The notes: generated by a model not told the origin, from the letters alone. DNA of 64,000 nt from Falsochrobactrum shanghaiense (GCF_003149535.1 NZ_QGDB01000002.1:731519-795518); one strand, 5' to 3'. Numbered from the stretch's first letter, positions 48,057-56,146 are shown. A program made the numbers and translations.

Positions 48057-48600
48057 AAGGCCGATCTTCCCTCGTTCGCGTATTCTGGCTGCACCAGCAT
48101 GGCGGCGCCAAAACCTTATCTCCGAATATCCTTAATTAAGACTCTGCGATATTCTTGTCTGAATCAAGATGTTTACCTGTTCAATCCATGGCTTGGCTAG
48201 CCAGTATGATTGGCAGCACCGGTCAAATATCGTCCTTTGAGCAGTTTTCCCCGGCCATTTAATACATGTCAGCTTATGATTTCATGACTAAAACGGCTCT
48301 GCCTGCTTCGTTTATACGTGGTTTTCTCATAAAACCCAGGCCCGTTCACAGGACATGCTTTCATAAGCGGGCTCCAACGACACCGGCCTGCCTGCCTGAT
48401 TTCACCCTTGCCGCCGCCGCAACTCATCTTCAAGCGGAATTGCCGGAACCCCTTTGCTTTTCTATTTTACTATATTTTCAGACACATTGGAGTGGAACAA
48501 TAAATCGGTCCAACAAGCTGATTTTCCAACAAGGGTGATTTCCATTTTTGCCGGAAATGCTCTATGACGTTTACGTAAAGATCATTAAACGGAGGACAGA
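48057..48600. other. Intergenic stretch without a convincing gene
   Basis: Several short open frames exist, the longest of 90 codons at 48266-48538, but none has a good start signal or protein-like composition. The right end supplies GGAGGA for the nitronate monooxygenase start. No repeat or strong hairpin was seen. Confidence 0.5.
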
Positions 48601-49569
48601 ATGGCATTGCCGGATATTTTGACAGGCAATTTGCGGATTCCGGTCGTCGGGGCACCCTTGTTTATCATTTCGCATCCGGCTTTGGTGCTCGCGCAATGCA
48701 AGGCGGGCATTATTGGCGCGTTTCCCTCACTCAATGCCCGACCCGAAGCCCAGCTCGATGAATGGCTGGCAGAAATTACCGAGGAGCTTGCCGCCTATAA
48801 TACGGCCAATCCGCACCGTCCGGCTGCGCCTTTTGCGGTCAACCAGATTGTGCACCGCACCAACAGGCGGCTGGAACATGATCTGGAGCTTTGTGTAAAA
48901 TACAAGGTCCCCATCGTCATTTCCTCTCTGGGGGCTGTACCAGAGGTCAATTCGGCCATCCATTCCTATGGCGGCATCGTCCTGCACGACACTATCAACA
49001 ACCGCCATGCCAGATCGGCGATCCGCAAAGGCGCCGATGGCCTGATCGCAGTGGCGGCGGGCGCGGGCGGCCATGCCGGTACGCTATCGCCTTTCGCACT
49101 TATCCAGGAAATTCGCGCATGGTTCGATGGCCCGTTGCTGCTCTCCGGTGCGATTGCCAATGGCAACGCCATTCTTGCCGCACAGGCCATGGGTGCCGAC
49201 CTTGCCTATATCGGCTCGCCCTTCATTGCGACGACCGAAGCCCGCGCGCCCGACGATTATAAGCAGATGATCATCGAATCTAATTCCGCCGACATCGTCT
49301 ATTCAAATTATTTCACAGGCATAGCCGGCAATTATCTCAAGCCTTCCATTGCCAGATTCGGCCTAGACCCGGATAAACTGCCGGATGCAGATCCTTCCAA
49401 AATGGATTTTGCTGCAGCGCAGCCAGAAGGCGCGAAAGCCTGGAAAGATATATGGGGCTGCGGACAGGGGATTGCTGCGGTAGAGGAAATTCTGCCGACA
49501 GCCGATCTGGTCGACCGCCTCGCGCGCGAATATGCACAGGCACGCGAGAGGCTCTGCTCTTCCGGATAA
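48601..49569 (+). CDS. Nitronate monooxygenase family flavoenzyme
   Basis: This 322-residue FMN-dependent TIM-barrel enzyme is of the nitronate monooxygenase (2-nitropropane dioxygenase) type, which oxidises alkyl nitronates such as propionate 3-nitronate. Landmarks are the N-terminal VVGAPLFIISHPALVLAQCK, the FMN phosphate site GADGLIAVAAGAGGHAGTLSP with its catalytic His region, and LLLSGAIANGNAILAAQAMG with GADLAYIGSPFIATTEA. ACGGAGGACAG precedes the ATG. It is a single gene upstream of tRNA-Thr. Confidence 0.9.
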   Translation: MALPDILTGNLRIPVVGAPLFIISHPALVLAQCKAGIIGAFPSLNARPEAQLDEWLAEITEELAAYNTANPHRPAAPFAVNQIVHRTNRRLEHDLELCVKYKVPIVISSLGAVPEVNSAIHSYGGIVLHDTINNRHARSAIRKGADGLIAVAAGAGGHAGTLSPFALIQEIRAWFDGPLLLSGAIANGNAILAAQAMGADLAYIGSPFIATTEARAPDDYKQMIIESNSADIVYSNYFTGIAGNYLKPSIARFGLDPDKLPDADPSKMDFAAAQPEGAKAWKDIWGCGQGIAAVEEILPTADLVDRLAREYAQARERLCSSG

Positions 49570-49753
49570 GCCGGTACGGCAAGGGCAGCGTGTTCACGAC
49601 AGGATAGGTTTGTTGCCATGAAGCCGTAAGTCTGCAAGCAAGATGAGAATTGTTCAATTTGGACCTTGCTTTCCCTCGTGCTTTTGGTTATCAGCGCACC
49701 GTCTGGTAACAAACCGGACAAACTTTCCAAGGGCTGCAACAGGCAGTTCTTCC

Positions 49754-49829
49754 GCCGCTTTAGCTCAGTTGGTAGAGCACATCATTCGTAATGATGGGGT
49801 CGCGTGTTCGAGTCACGCAAGCGGCACCA
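49754..49829 (+). tRNA. tRNA-Thr (CGT)
   Basis: This 76-nt cloverleaf has acceptor GCCGCTT/AAGCGGC, the D-arm TAGCTCAGTTGGTAGAGCA, the anticodon stem CATCA/TGATG with loop TTCGTAA (anticodon CGT), the T-arm TGTTCGAGTCA and encoded CCA at 49827-49829. It borders the CRISPR-Cas locus. Confidence 0.97.
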
Positions 49830-50253
49830 GTTAACTCACTGAAAATATTCACTTTTTCGATTTAAAGCCACTGCTCGACACGGTGTCCTAATGCCCCGAT
49901 GCAGCATTAATCTCTGCGCAGGCTATTTGTAGCGCGCAAATTCGCGTGGCAACAGATTCACAATGTCAAAGAGCGAACCTGAAGACGTATTGAACGCAAC
50001 TTTAATCCGAGCGCGCTTCAGGAGAAGTTGGTGATCGACAAAATTGCGGCTACTTATTTATCCGAAGCACTTTGTTTAACTAGAAATAACGCAACAATGA
50101 ACACTGCTCGATGTGGGTTGATCCATATTGATACGGGAGAGTGAAACCGACATTTGGATAAGGTTCGAATATCGCCGTACAAAATATAAGGTGGCATTCA
50201 CGGCGAATCTCGATAAGTTACGACTGTAACGGGGGCAAGTGGGGGGATACAGT
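49830..50253 (+). other. Intergenic region between tRNA-Thr and cas3
   Basis: About 420 AT-richer bases contain no gene. A TATAAG -10-like box (50185-50190) lies 64 bases before cas3, but no good -35 is placed for it. GGGGGG directly precedes the cas3 start. No copy of the tRNA 3' end was found in the rest of the window, so an integration boundary is not proven. Confidence 0.5.
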
Positions 50254-52506
50254 ATGCGCTATTTCGCGCATTCGGTAGAACTTTCGGATAAAAACGATTG
50301 GCAAACGCTGCGAGATCATCTTCTCGCTGTCGCTGAACTGGCCGCAAAAATGGCCGCGCCTTTGGGGTTGGAAAAAGCCGCACTTCTTGCGGGGCTATTT
50401 CACGATCTCGGTAAATACACTGCTGCTTTCCAGAGGCGACTGGACGGAAGCGGCCCATCGGTTGACCATTCAACCGCCGGCGCGCATCTGATGCTCAGCG
50501 ATTTCGTGAGCGGGCAAGACAACAAGGCCATCGCCGAATTGATCGCATATTGCATCGCCGGCCATCATGCCGGACTGCCGGATCGTCACACGGACAATGT
50601 GTCCTGCCTCAATCTCCGGCTGAAGCGGCAACTCGAACCGTTGGACGATATTTGGAAGCAAGAGCTGTTTGCGGACACGAAGGGCCTCATGCCTGCCTTT
50701 GCCGCGAATATCGGCAAGCCCGACAAGAAGCGCGCGCCCTTTCAACTTTCCATCATGACCCGGATGCTTTTTTCGTGTCTGGTGGATGCGGATTACAAGG
50801 ACACTGAACATTTCTACCAGGCGCTCGAAGGCTTAAAGCCCGACCGCGACTGGCCTTTGCTCCAGGATTGCCTGCCAAATTTCCTTGCCCAATTCGACGC
50901 CTATATGGCGGCGAAAAGCAGAAGCGACACCGAACTCAATCGCCTGCGTGGCCATATCCTCGACCATGTCCGGTCAAACGCCACACAAGCGCCGGGCCTG
51001 TTCACACTGACCGTACCGACAGGCGGAGGCAAGACGCTAGCCTCGCTTGGCTTCGCATTGGACCATGCCAAAGCGCATGGCCATTCACGCATCATATACG
51101 CCATCCCCTTCACGTCGATCATCGACCAGACTGCGGCGATTTTCCGCGACATTCTGGGCTCGGAAAATGTGCTTGAGCACCATTCCGCAATCGATGAAGA
51201 AAAGACAGGCTCGAAGGCGCGAGAAGGCAAGAGCAAATTGCAATTGGCGATGGAGGACTGGTCCGCGCCCGCCGTCGTGACGACGAATGTGCAGCTTTTC
51301 GAAAGCCTTTTTGCCGCAAAAACTTCGCGGGCGCGCAAGCTCCACAATATAGCGAACAGCGTCATTATATTGGACGAAGCCCAGACGCTGCCGCGCGGAT
51401 TGCTTATGCCGTGCCTGCGCATGCTGGATGAACTTGCGCTCAATTACGGTTGCAGCATCGTATTGTGTACGGCGACGCAGCCGGCCTTCGACCAGCGCAA
51501 GCTTGCCAACGGCCTTCCGCTGGAGGGACGCGAGCTTGCGCCCGATCCGCAAGCCCTTTCATCCGCACTTCGGCGCACTACAATCGTTCAGGCCGGAGAA
51601 ATGAACAACGACGCGCTCGTCGCGGCTTTGCGGGATACGGAGCAAGCGCTTGTTATCGTCAACAGCCGCAAACATGCGCTGGAACTATGGCGGCAGACGA
51701 ATGCGGAAGGTCTTTCCGGCCTCGTGCATCTGACCACGCGGCAATATGCAGCGCACCGACAGAAGATACTCGCCGATGTGCGTGAGCGGTTGAAAGCCGG
51801 AAAACCGTGCCGGGTCATCGCCACGAGCCTGATCGAAGCGGGCGTCGATGTCGACTTTCCGAAAGCCTGGCGGGCGGAAGCCGGGCTGGAACAGATCATT
51901 CAGGCTGCGGGCCGCGTAAACCGCGAGGGCCGGCGACCCGTAGAAGAAAGTATCGTCACTGTGTTTTCCGCGCCCGATTATCCGCCGCCCGCGGAGATCA
52001 AGGGGTTGATCGGCGATCTGGGACGCATGCGCAAGAATCACATCGATCTGCAATCGCTTGAGGCCATCGAGGACTATTTCGGCGAGGTCTATTGGCGGGT
52101 GGGCGCGGACGGGCGCGACCACAAGAAAATCCTCGATGATTTCCGCTTGGGGCCAGCAGGCACGGATTTCGCCTTCCGCACGGTGGCCGACAAATTTCGC
52201 ATGATCGAAAGCGGCATGGAGCCTGTGATTATTCAAACAGATCCGGTTGCAAAAAACGCTGTTGGCAAACTTAAAGCTCAGGAAGCTTCGTCTGGCAGAA
52301 TCGCGCGTGAGTTGCAGACTTATATTGTGCAAGTTCCGCCGAAGGCCCGCGATCTGTTAATCGATAACGGTCACGTCGCCTTCGTTTATCCGGACTTGCG
52401 GGGGGACCAGTTCGCAGTTTTGCAGAATTCGAGTCTCTATAAACCCGATGTTGGATTGCTATGGGAGGATGCGGACTATCTGGCGATAGAAAATTCGTTA
52501 ATTTAG
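50254..52506 (+). CDS. cas3: CRISPR-associated nuclease-helicase Cas3 (type I-C)
   Basis: Cas3 is recruited by target-bound Cascade and degrades the invading DNA. The 750 residues contain an N-terminal HD nuclease (FAHSVELSDK, then AGLFHDLGKYT near residue 45, DHSTAGAHLM and AGHHAGLPD) and a superfamily 2 helicase: Walker A TVPTGGGKTLASL (about 255), the DEAQ box VILDEAQTLPRG, TATQPAF, and motif VI QAAGRVNREGRRP. The active residues are all present. The frame opens at a GTG at 50239, but ATG at 50254 gives the usual MRYFAHS start. The gene is separated from cas5c by 267 bases holding the small-peptide/repeat module. Confidence 0.95.
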   Translation: MRYFAHSVELSDKNDWQTLRDHLLAVAELAAKMAAPLGLEKAALLAGLFHDLGKYTAAFQRRLDGSGPSVDHSTAGAHLMLSDFVSGQDNKAIAELIAYCIAGHHAGLPDRHTDNVSCLNLRLKRQLEPLDDIWKQELFADTKGLMPAFAANIGKPDKKRAPFQLSIMTRMLFSCLVDADYKDTEHFYQALEGLKPDRDWPLLQDCLPNFLAQFDAYMAAKSRSDTELNRLRGHILDHVRSNATQAPGLFTLTVPTGGGKTLASLGFALDHAKAHGHSRIIYAIPFTSIIDQTAAIFRDILGSENVLEHHSAIDEEKTGSKAREGKSKLQLAMEDWSAPAVVTTNVQLFESLFAAKTSRARKLHNIANSVIILDEAQTLPRGLLMPCLRMLDELALNYGCSIVLCTATQPAFDQRKLANGLPLEGRELAPDPQALSSALRRTTIVQAGEMNNDALVAALRDTEQALVIVNSRKHALELWRQTNAEGLSGLVHLTTRQYAAHRQKILADVRERLKAGKPCRVIATSLIEAGVDVDFPKAWRAEAGLEQIIQAAGRVNREGRRPVEESIVTVFSAPDYPPPAEIKGLIGDLGRMRKNHIDLQSLEAIEDYFGEVYWRVGADGRDHKKILDDFRLGPAGTDFAFRTVADKFRMIESGMEPVIIQTDPVAKNAVGKLKAQEASSGRIARELQTYIVQVPPKARDLLIDNGHVAFVYPDLRGDQFAVLQNSSLYKPDVGLLWEDADYLAIENSLI

Positions 52507-52531
52507 GAAATTAACTAGTAGCTGTCTTGAA
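52495..52531 (-). promoter_or_regulatory. Protospacer-like target of the PsiS segment, with TTC PAM
   Basis: On the minus strand, TTC (complement of 52529-52531) is followed by AAGACAGCTACTAGTT. The PsiS segment downstream begins AAGACTGCTACGAGTT: 14 of 16 match, and the two mismatches are at positions 6 and 12, bases that type I Cascade flips out and does not read. The match fades beyond position 18. The site starts at the cas3 stop codon and overlaps the -35 box of the promoter below. Confidence 0.7.
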
Positions 52532-52555
52532 CTTTCTATCAAAGCACCTTACCTT
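52527..52555 (+). promoter_or_regulatory. Predicted promoter of the small-peptide gene (and possibly the cas5c operon)
   Basis: TTGAAC (52527-52532) is spaced 17 bases from TACCTT (52550-52555). The PAM and first seed bases of the PsiS target lie on the -35 hexamer, so a bound Cascade would block RNA polymerase. The promoter would serve the 33-residue peptide first and could read on into cas5c. Confidence 0.55.
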
Positions 52556-52582
52556 ATGGGAAGATGCTCGATGGAGGTTTCT

Positions 52583-52684
52583 ATGCGATTGCCCCCACTC
52601 AAAGAACCGGAGTTCTGGTCTAACGTTGCCATTATAACCGTCTATGTCTTGGTTAAGTTGGTGCGATTGTGTAATAATCCTTGA
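52583..52684 (+). CDS. 33-residue hydrophobic peptide, candidate CreT-type toxin
   Basis: This short frame has a strong Shine-Dalgarno (GGAGG, five bases before the ATG). It encodes a polar N-terminus (MRLPPLKEPEFW), one hydrophobic stretch (NVAIITVYVLVKLVRL) and CNNP, which is the look of a small membrane-damaging type I toxin. In-frame ATGs at 52556 and 52571 are weaker starts. It lies between cas3 and a CRISPR-repeat-like sequence, the position of creT in CreTA modules of other type I systems. No rare tandem Arg codons of the haloarchaeal CreT kind are present, so a membrane mode is more likely. Toxicity is inference only. Confidence 0.5.
   Translation: MRLPPLKEPEFWSNVAIITVYVLVKLVRLCNNP
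52649..52678 (+). promoter_or_regulatory. Predicted promoter of the PsiR-PsiS RNA
   Basis: TTGGTT (52649-52654) and AATAAT (52673-52678) are 18 bases apart and lie inside the end of the small-peptide frame. Transcription would begin about ten bases before the repeat-like sequence. Confidence 0.4.
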
Positions 52685-52760
52685 GGCTCGCCTCGTCGCT
52701 CTCTTTTGATGGCGTGGATAGAAACAAGACTGCTACGAGTTGAAATATTAATGTTAAAAA
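52685..52760 (+). ncRNA. CRISPR-RNA-like guide (PsiR-PsiS), candidate CreA/CreR RNA
   Basis: PsiR (52695-52725) is 31 nt and matches the array repeat at 21 of 32 aligned positions, including the first five bases GTCGC, the block GGCGTGG and the 3' GAAAC. It still folds into the repeat-type stem: CGCTCTC pairs with GATGGCG with one mismatch and a TTTT loop, although most of the stem bases differ from the array repeat. PsiS starts at 52726 and has no second repeat after it, as in known CreA RNAs. Its first 16 bases match a TTC-flanked site at 52513-52528. Cas5c could process the RNA, and Cascade could use it as a partial-match guide that represses rather than cuts. Confidence 0.65.
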
Positions 52761-52770
52761 GGGGCGAGCC
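52685..52770. repeat. 8-bp inverted repeat enclosing PsiR-PsiS
   Basis: GGCTCGCC (52685-52692) and GGCGAGCC (52763-52770) are exact complements and bracket the PsiR-PsiS segment. The right arm abuts the purine tract AAAAAGGGG that serves cas5c, so pairing could hide the cas5c ribosome site or define the ends of the RNA. Confidence 0.5.
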
Positions 52771-52773
52771 ACC

Positions 52774-53442
52774 ATGCCCTATGGTGTGAAGTTAAAAATT
52801 TCTGGCGATTACGCCTGCTTCACCAGACCTGAACTCAAGGTCGAGCGTGTAAGCTATGACGTTCTGACGCCATCGGCGGCACGAGGCATTCTCGACGCAA
52901 TCCACTGGAAACCGGCTATCCGCTGGATCATCGACGCGATCCATGTGCTTGAGCCGATCCGTTTTCAATCGATCCGCCGCAACGAAGTTGGCGGCAAGAT
53001 ACCGGCAAGCAAGGTCAAGAGCGCCATGAAGCGCGGCGATCTCGAAGGCCTGCAACTGCTGGTAGATGAAGATCGGCAACAGCGGGCTTCGACGGTGCTG
53101 GTCAAGCCCGCCTATATCATCGAAGCGCATTTCGAAATGACCGGAAAGGCGGGACCGGACGACAATGAGGGCAAGCATCTCGACACTTTCAACCGGCGCG
53201 CGGCACGCGGGCAATGCTTCCACCAGCCATGCCTCGGTACGCGAGAATTCGCTGCGCATTTTGAACTGCTCGACCCCCATGCACCTCTGCCTGTCGCGAT
53301 AGACGAAACCCGCGACCTCGGACTTATGCTCTGGGACATCGACCATCAGGCGCAAGGAAAACCTGCGCTGTTTTTCCGCGCCAAGCTGGAAAGCGGCGTC
53401 ATGAAGGTGCCCTCCCCTCATTCGGGGGAGATTCTGAGATGA
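52774..53442 (+). CDS. cas5c: CRISPR-associated Cas5c (Cas5d), type I-C
   Basis: In type I-C, Cas5c replaces Cas6 as the endonuclease that cuts the pre-crRNA at the repeat stem base, then stays on the 5' handle in Cascade. The 222 residues start PYGVKLKISGDYACFTRPEL, the usual Cas5 beta strand, and include SYDVLTPSAARGILDAIHWK and RQCFHQPCLGTREFAAHFEL near the C-terminus. AAAGGGG lies about ten bases before the ATG. Its stop overlaps the cas8c start (ATGA). It would also be the enzyme processing the PsiR-PsiS RNA encoded just upstream. Confidence 0.93.
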   Translation: MPYGVKLKISGDYACFTRPELKVERVSYDVLTPSAARGILDAIHWKPAIRWIIDAIHVLEPIRFQSIRRNEVGGKIPASKVKSAMKRGDLEGLQLLVDEDRQQRASTVLVKPAYIIEAHFEMTGKAGPDDNEGKHLDTFNRRAARGQCFHQPCLGTREFAAHFELLDPHAPLPVAIDETRDLGLMLWDIDHQAQGKPALFFRAKLESGVMKVPSPHSGEILR

Positions 53443-55193
53443 GCATTCTCGCTTCACTGGTCAGGGCCTATGGGCGCCTGCCAGACGCCCCGCCGTTCGG
53501 CTATTCGATGGAAAAGATCGGTTTCATTATCGGTCTTAACGAAGACGGCAGCGTCGCCAGCGTGACCGATTTGCGCGATGGAACCGGCAAGAAGAAGCAG
53601 CCGCCGATGTTGCTGGTGCCGCAGCCGGTCAAGCGTACGGCTGGCATTGCACCGAATTTTCTGTGGGACAAGACATCCTATGTTCTTGGCGTTACAGCCG
53701 GTGAAGGCAAGCGTACAGCAGACGAACACGCCGCCTTCGTTAAACGACATGTGGAAGCTCTAGAGGGCACGCAGGATGCGGGACTTCGCGCACTCCTGCT
53801 CTTTCTGAAAAACTGGTCGCCCGAATATCTTCTGCCACCTGAATGGTCCGAGGATTTGAAGGACCAGAATGCTGTTTTTGCGCTGGAAAGTGAGCGGCGG
53901 CAACAGCTTTTGCATGAGCGTGAAGCAGCCGAACAGCTTTGGGAGAAGCAATCTTCGGCGGCGGACAAGTCGGCAAAGATTTGTCTTGTGACTGGAGAAA
54001 CGGGTCCCGTTGCCCGTCTGCATCCCTCGGTCAAGGGCGTCTGGGGCGCGCAATCTTCCGGTGCGGCGCTTGTTTCCTTCAATCTCGACGCTTTCGCATC
54101 CTATGGTCACAAGCAGGGAAGCAACGCTCCCATATCGGAATTGGCAGCCGCTAAATATACAACCGTCCTCAATCACTTCCTCGAACGTGACAGCAGCCAC
54201 CGCGTGCAGATCGGCGACACGTCGACCGTATTCTGGGCGGATGCATCGAATGTGGAAGCCGCGAACGCCGCTGAAAGCTTCTTCGCCGCCCTTATCGATG
54301 ATAATGATAAGGCTGCGGACGAAGAAGCCACGAAGACGATCGGCATCCAGATCGAACGCATCCGCAGGGGCGACTCCTTAAGCGAAGTCGAGCCAAAGCT
54401 CGCCGACAAGGTCGATTTCTATGTTCTCGGGCTCGCGCCCAATGCGGCGCGGCTTTCGATCCGCTTCTTTTACGAGGGCAGTTTCCAGACGCTGACCAGG
54501 CGCTACCAGCGTTTCGTCTCGGAAATGCGCGTCGAGCCGCCGCCGCGCGACGATTACCCGCCGCTCTGGCGCTATCTGGTCGAACTGGCCGTGCTCCGCA
54601 AGCGGGAGAACGTGCCGCCTAATCTCGCCGGAGACTGGATGCGTTCGATCCTCGCCGGTACGAATTACCCGCTGACGCTTCTGTCCACCACGCTGATGCG
54701 TATCCGCGCCGATGGCGAGGTGAACGCCTTGCGGACCGGCATCCTCAAAGCTGTTCTGATGCGAAACTACAAGATGGAGGTTCCCGTGGCGCTCGATCCG
54801 GAGGAACGAAATAAAGGCTACCTGCTAGGCCGGCTTTTCGCGGTCTATGAAGAAATCCAGCGCGCCGCGCTTGGCAACAATGTCAATGCGACGATCAAGG
54901 ACAAATTCTACGCATCCGCATCGGCCACGCCGCGCAAGGTCTTTTCGATGCTCGACGCCGGTTCGGCGAACCATCTGTCCAAAATCGGAAAGCAAAGCAA
55001 GGGCCGGCAGATCAATCTGGTGCGATTGCAGGAAGAGATCATGGATCTGATGGAGCCGGGAAAGGACCCGTACCCATCTTCTTTTTCGGCCAACGAGCAG
55101 GCTCTTTTCGGCCTTGGCTACCATCACCAGCACAGTGAATTCTTCAAATCGCGCAAGACCGCCGACACGACTGAAACCGGAGACAACGCCTGA
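53439..55193 (+). CDS. cas8c: CRISPR-associated Cas8c (Csd1), type I-C large subunit
   Basis: This 584-residue large subunit of the I-C Cascade recognises the TTC PAM. Csd1 landmarks are ILASLVRAYGRLPDAPPFGY at the N-terminus, VKRTAGIAPNFLWDKTSYVLG, KICLVTGETGPVARLHPSVKG in the middle (a degenerate zinc-ribbon position), AARLSIRFFYEGSFQTL, and the C-terminal LFGLGYHHQHSEFF. Type I-C genes of this kind often also make the small subunit Cas11c from an internal start in the C-terminal third; internal methionines exist here, but I cannot assign one. Start and stop overlap cas5c and cas7. Confidence 0.94.
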   Translation: MSILASLVRAYGRLPDAPPFGYSMEKIGFIIGLNEDGSVASVTDLRDGTGKKKQPPMLLVPQPVKRTAGIAPNFLWDKTSYVLGVTAGEGKRTADEHAAFVKRHVEALEGTQDAGLRALLLFLKNWSPEYLLPPEWSEDLKDQNAVFALESERRQQLLHEREAAEQLWEKQSSAADKSAKICLVTGETGPVARLHPSVKGVWGAQSSGAALVSFNLDAFASYGHKQGSNAPISELAAAKYTTVLNHFLERDSSHRVQIGDTSTVFWADASNVEAANAAESFFAALIDDNDKAADEEATKTIGIQIERIRRGDSLSEVEPKLADKVDFYVLGLAPNAARLSIRFFYEGSFQTLTRRYQRFVSEMRVEPPPRDDYPPLWRYLVELAVLRKRENVPPNLAGDWMRSILAGTNYPLTLLSTTLMRIRADGEVNALRTGILKAVLMRNYKMEVPVALDPEERNKGYLLGRLFAVYEEIQRAALGNNVNATIKDKFYASASATPRKVFSMLDAGSANHLSKIGKQSKGRQINLVRLQEEIMDLMEPGKDPYPSSFSANEQALFGLGYHHQHSEFFKSRKTADTTETGDNA

Positions 55194-56143
55194 TGACCAC
55201 GCTCGCCAACCGCTATGACTTCGTCCTCATCTTCGATGTCACCAACGGCAATCCCAATGGAGACCCCGACGCCGGCAATCTCCCGCGCCTCGACCCCGAA
55301 ACCAATCACGGCCTTGTTTCCGACGTCAGCCTCAAGCGCAAGATCCGCAATTATGTCGAACTGGCCCGTGCAGGCCAGGAGGGCTTTCACATCTATGTGC
55401 AGGAAGGCGCGATCCTGAACGAAAAGCACCGCCAGGCCTATAAGGCGCTGCGCCCCGGCGACCAAAAAGTGGAAAAGGAGGCCAAGCTCAATCCAAAGGA
55501 TGATGCGGAAGCCATCCAGTTGCGCGATTTCATGTGCCGGAATTTCTTCGACGTGCGCACATTTGGAGCAGTCATGTCGACCGGCATTAATGCCGGACAG
55601 GTCAAAGGCCCGGTGCAACTGACTTTCGCAAGCTCCGTCGAGCCGATCGTTCCGGTGGAAATCTCCATCACCCGCATGGCGGCGACCAACGAGGCAGAAA
55701 AGAAGCAGAAGACGGAAGGCGACGACGCGAATGAGCGGATCGATAATCGCACCATGGGCCGCAAGCATATCGTGCCCTACGGCCTCTATGTCGCGCATGG
55801 CTTTATCTCCGCCAAATTCGCCGAGCGCACCGGCTTTTCGGAAAGCGACCTCGATCTGCTTTTCGAGGCGCTGACGACCATGTTCGAGCATGACCGATCT
55901 GCCGCCCGCGGCGAGATGACGACGCGCAAGCTGATCGTGTTCAAACATGAAAATGCGCTCGGCAACGCGCCCGCCGGAAAGCTCTTCGAGCGCGTCGGCA
56001 TCGGTCGCAATGTGGACGGAGAATTCCGCACCATTGACCAGCGTCTCGACAATCTGCCGCCGGCCCGCAAATTTTCCGACTACATGGTGACGATCGACCG
56101 CGACAATCTTCCCGAAGGCGTCGAGATCATGGAAAAGCTGTAA
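55193..56143 (+). CDS. cas7c: CRISPR-associated Cas7 (Csd2), type I-C backbone
   Basis: Cas7 forms the helical backbone that holds the crRNA spacer. At 316 residues it has the Csd2 pattern: RYDFVLIFDVTNGNPNGDPD, LVSDVSLKRKIRNYVELAR, FFDVRTFGAVMSTGINAGQV, and PYGLYVAHGFISAKFAERTG. The backbone thumb flips out every sixth crRNA base, which is the reason mismatches at positions 6 and 12 of PsiS matter. The ATG overlaps the cas8c stop by one base; cas4 starts three bases after its stop. Confidence 0.95.
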   Translation: MTTLANRYDFVLIFDVTNGNPNGDPDAGNLPRLDPETNHGLVSDVSLKRKIRNYVELARAGQEGFHIYVQEGAILNEKHRQAYKALRPGDQKVEKEAKLNPKDDAEAIQLRDFMCRNFFDVRTFGAVMSTGINAGQVKGPVQLTFASSVEPIVPVEISITRMAATNEAEKKQKTEGDDANERIDNRTMGRKHIVPYGLYVAHGFISAKFAERTGFSESDLDLLFEALTTMFEHDRSAARGEMTTRKLIVFKHENALGNAPAGKLFERVGIGRNVDGEFRTIDQRLDNLPPARKFSDYMVTIDRDNLPEGVEIMEKL

Positions 56144-56146
56144 GCC

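Noticed and set aside
48266..48538. 90-codon plus-strand frame in the gap before the nitronate monooxygenase
   Set aside because: It has no ribosome site and an odd composition, and a promoter/leader role for the gap is likelier.
50185..50190. TATAAG as the cas3 promoter
   Set aside because: No -35 box is at a workable distance, so it is not listed as a promoter.
49830..50253. A second PsiS target upstream of cas3
   Set aside because: I looked on both strands for TTC followed by AAGACNGCTAC and found none, so guide control of cas3 itself is not supported.
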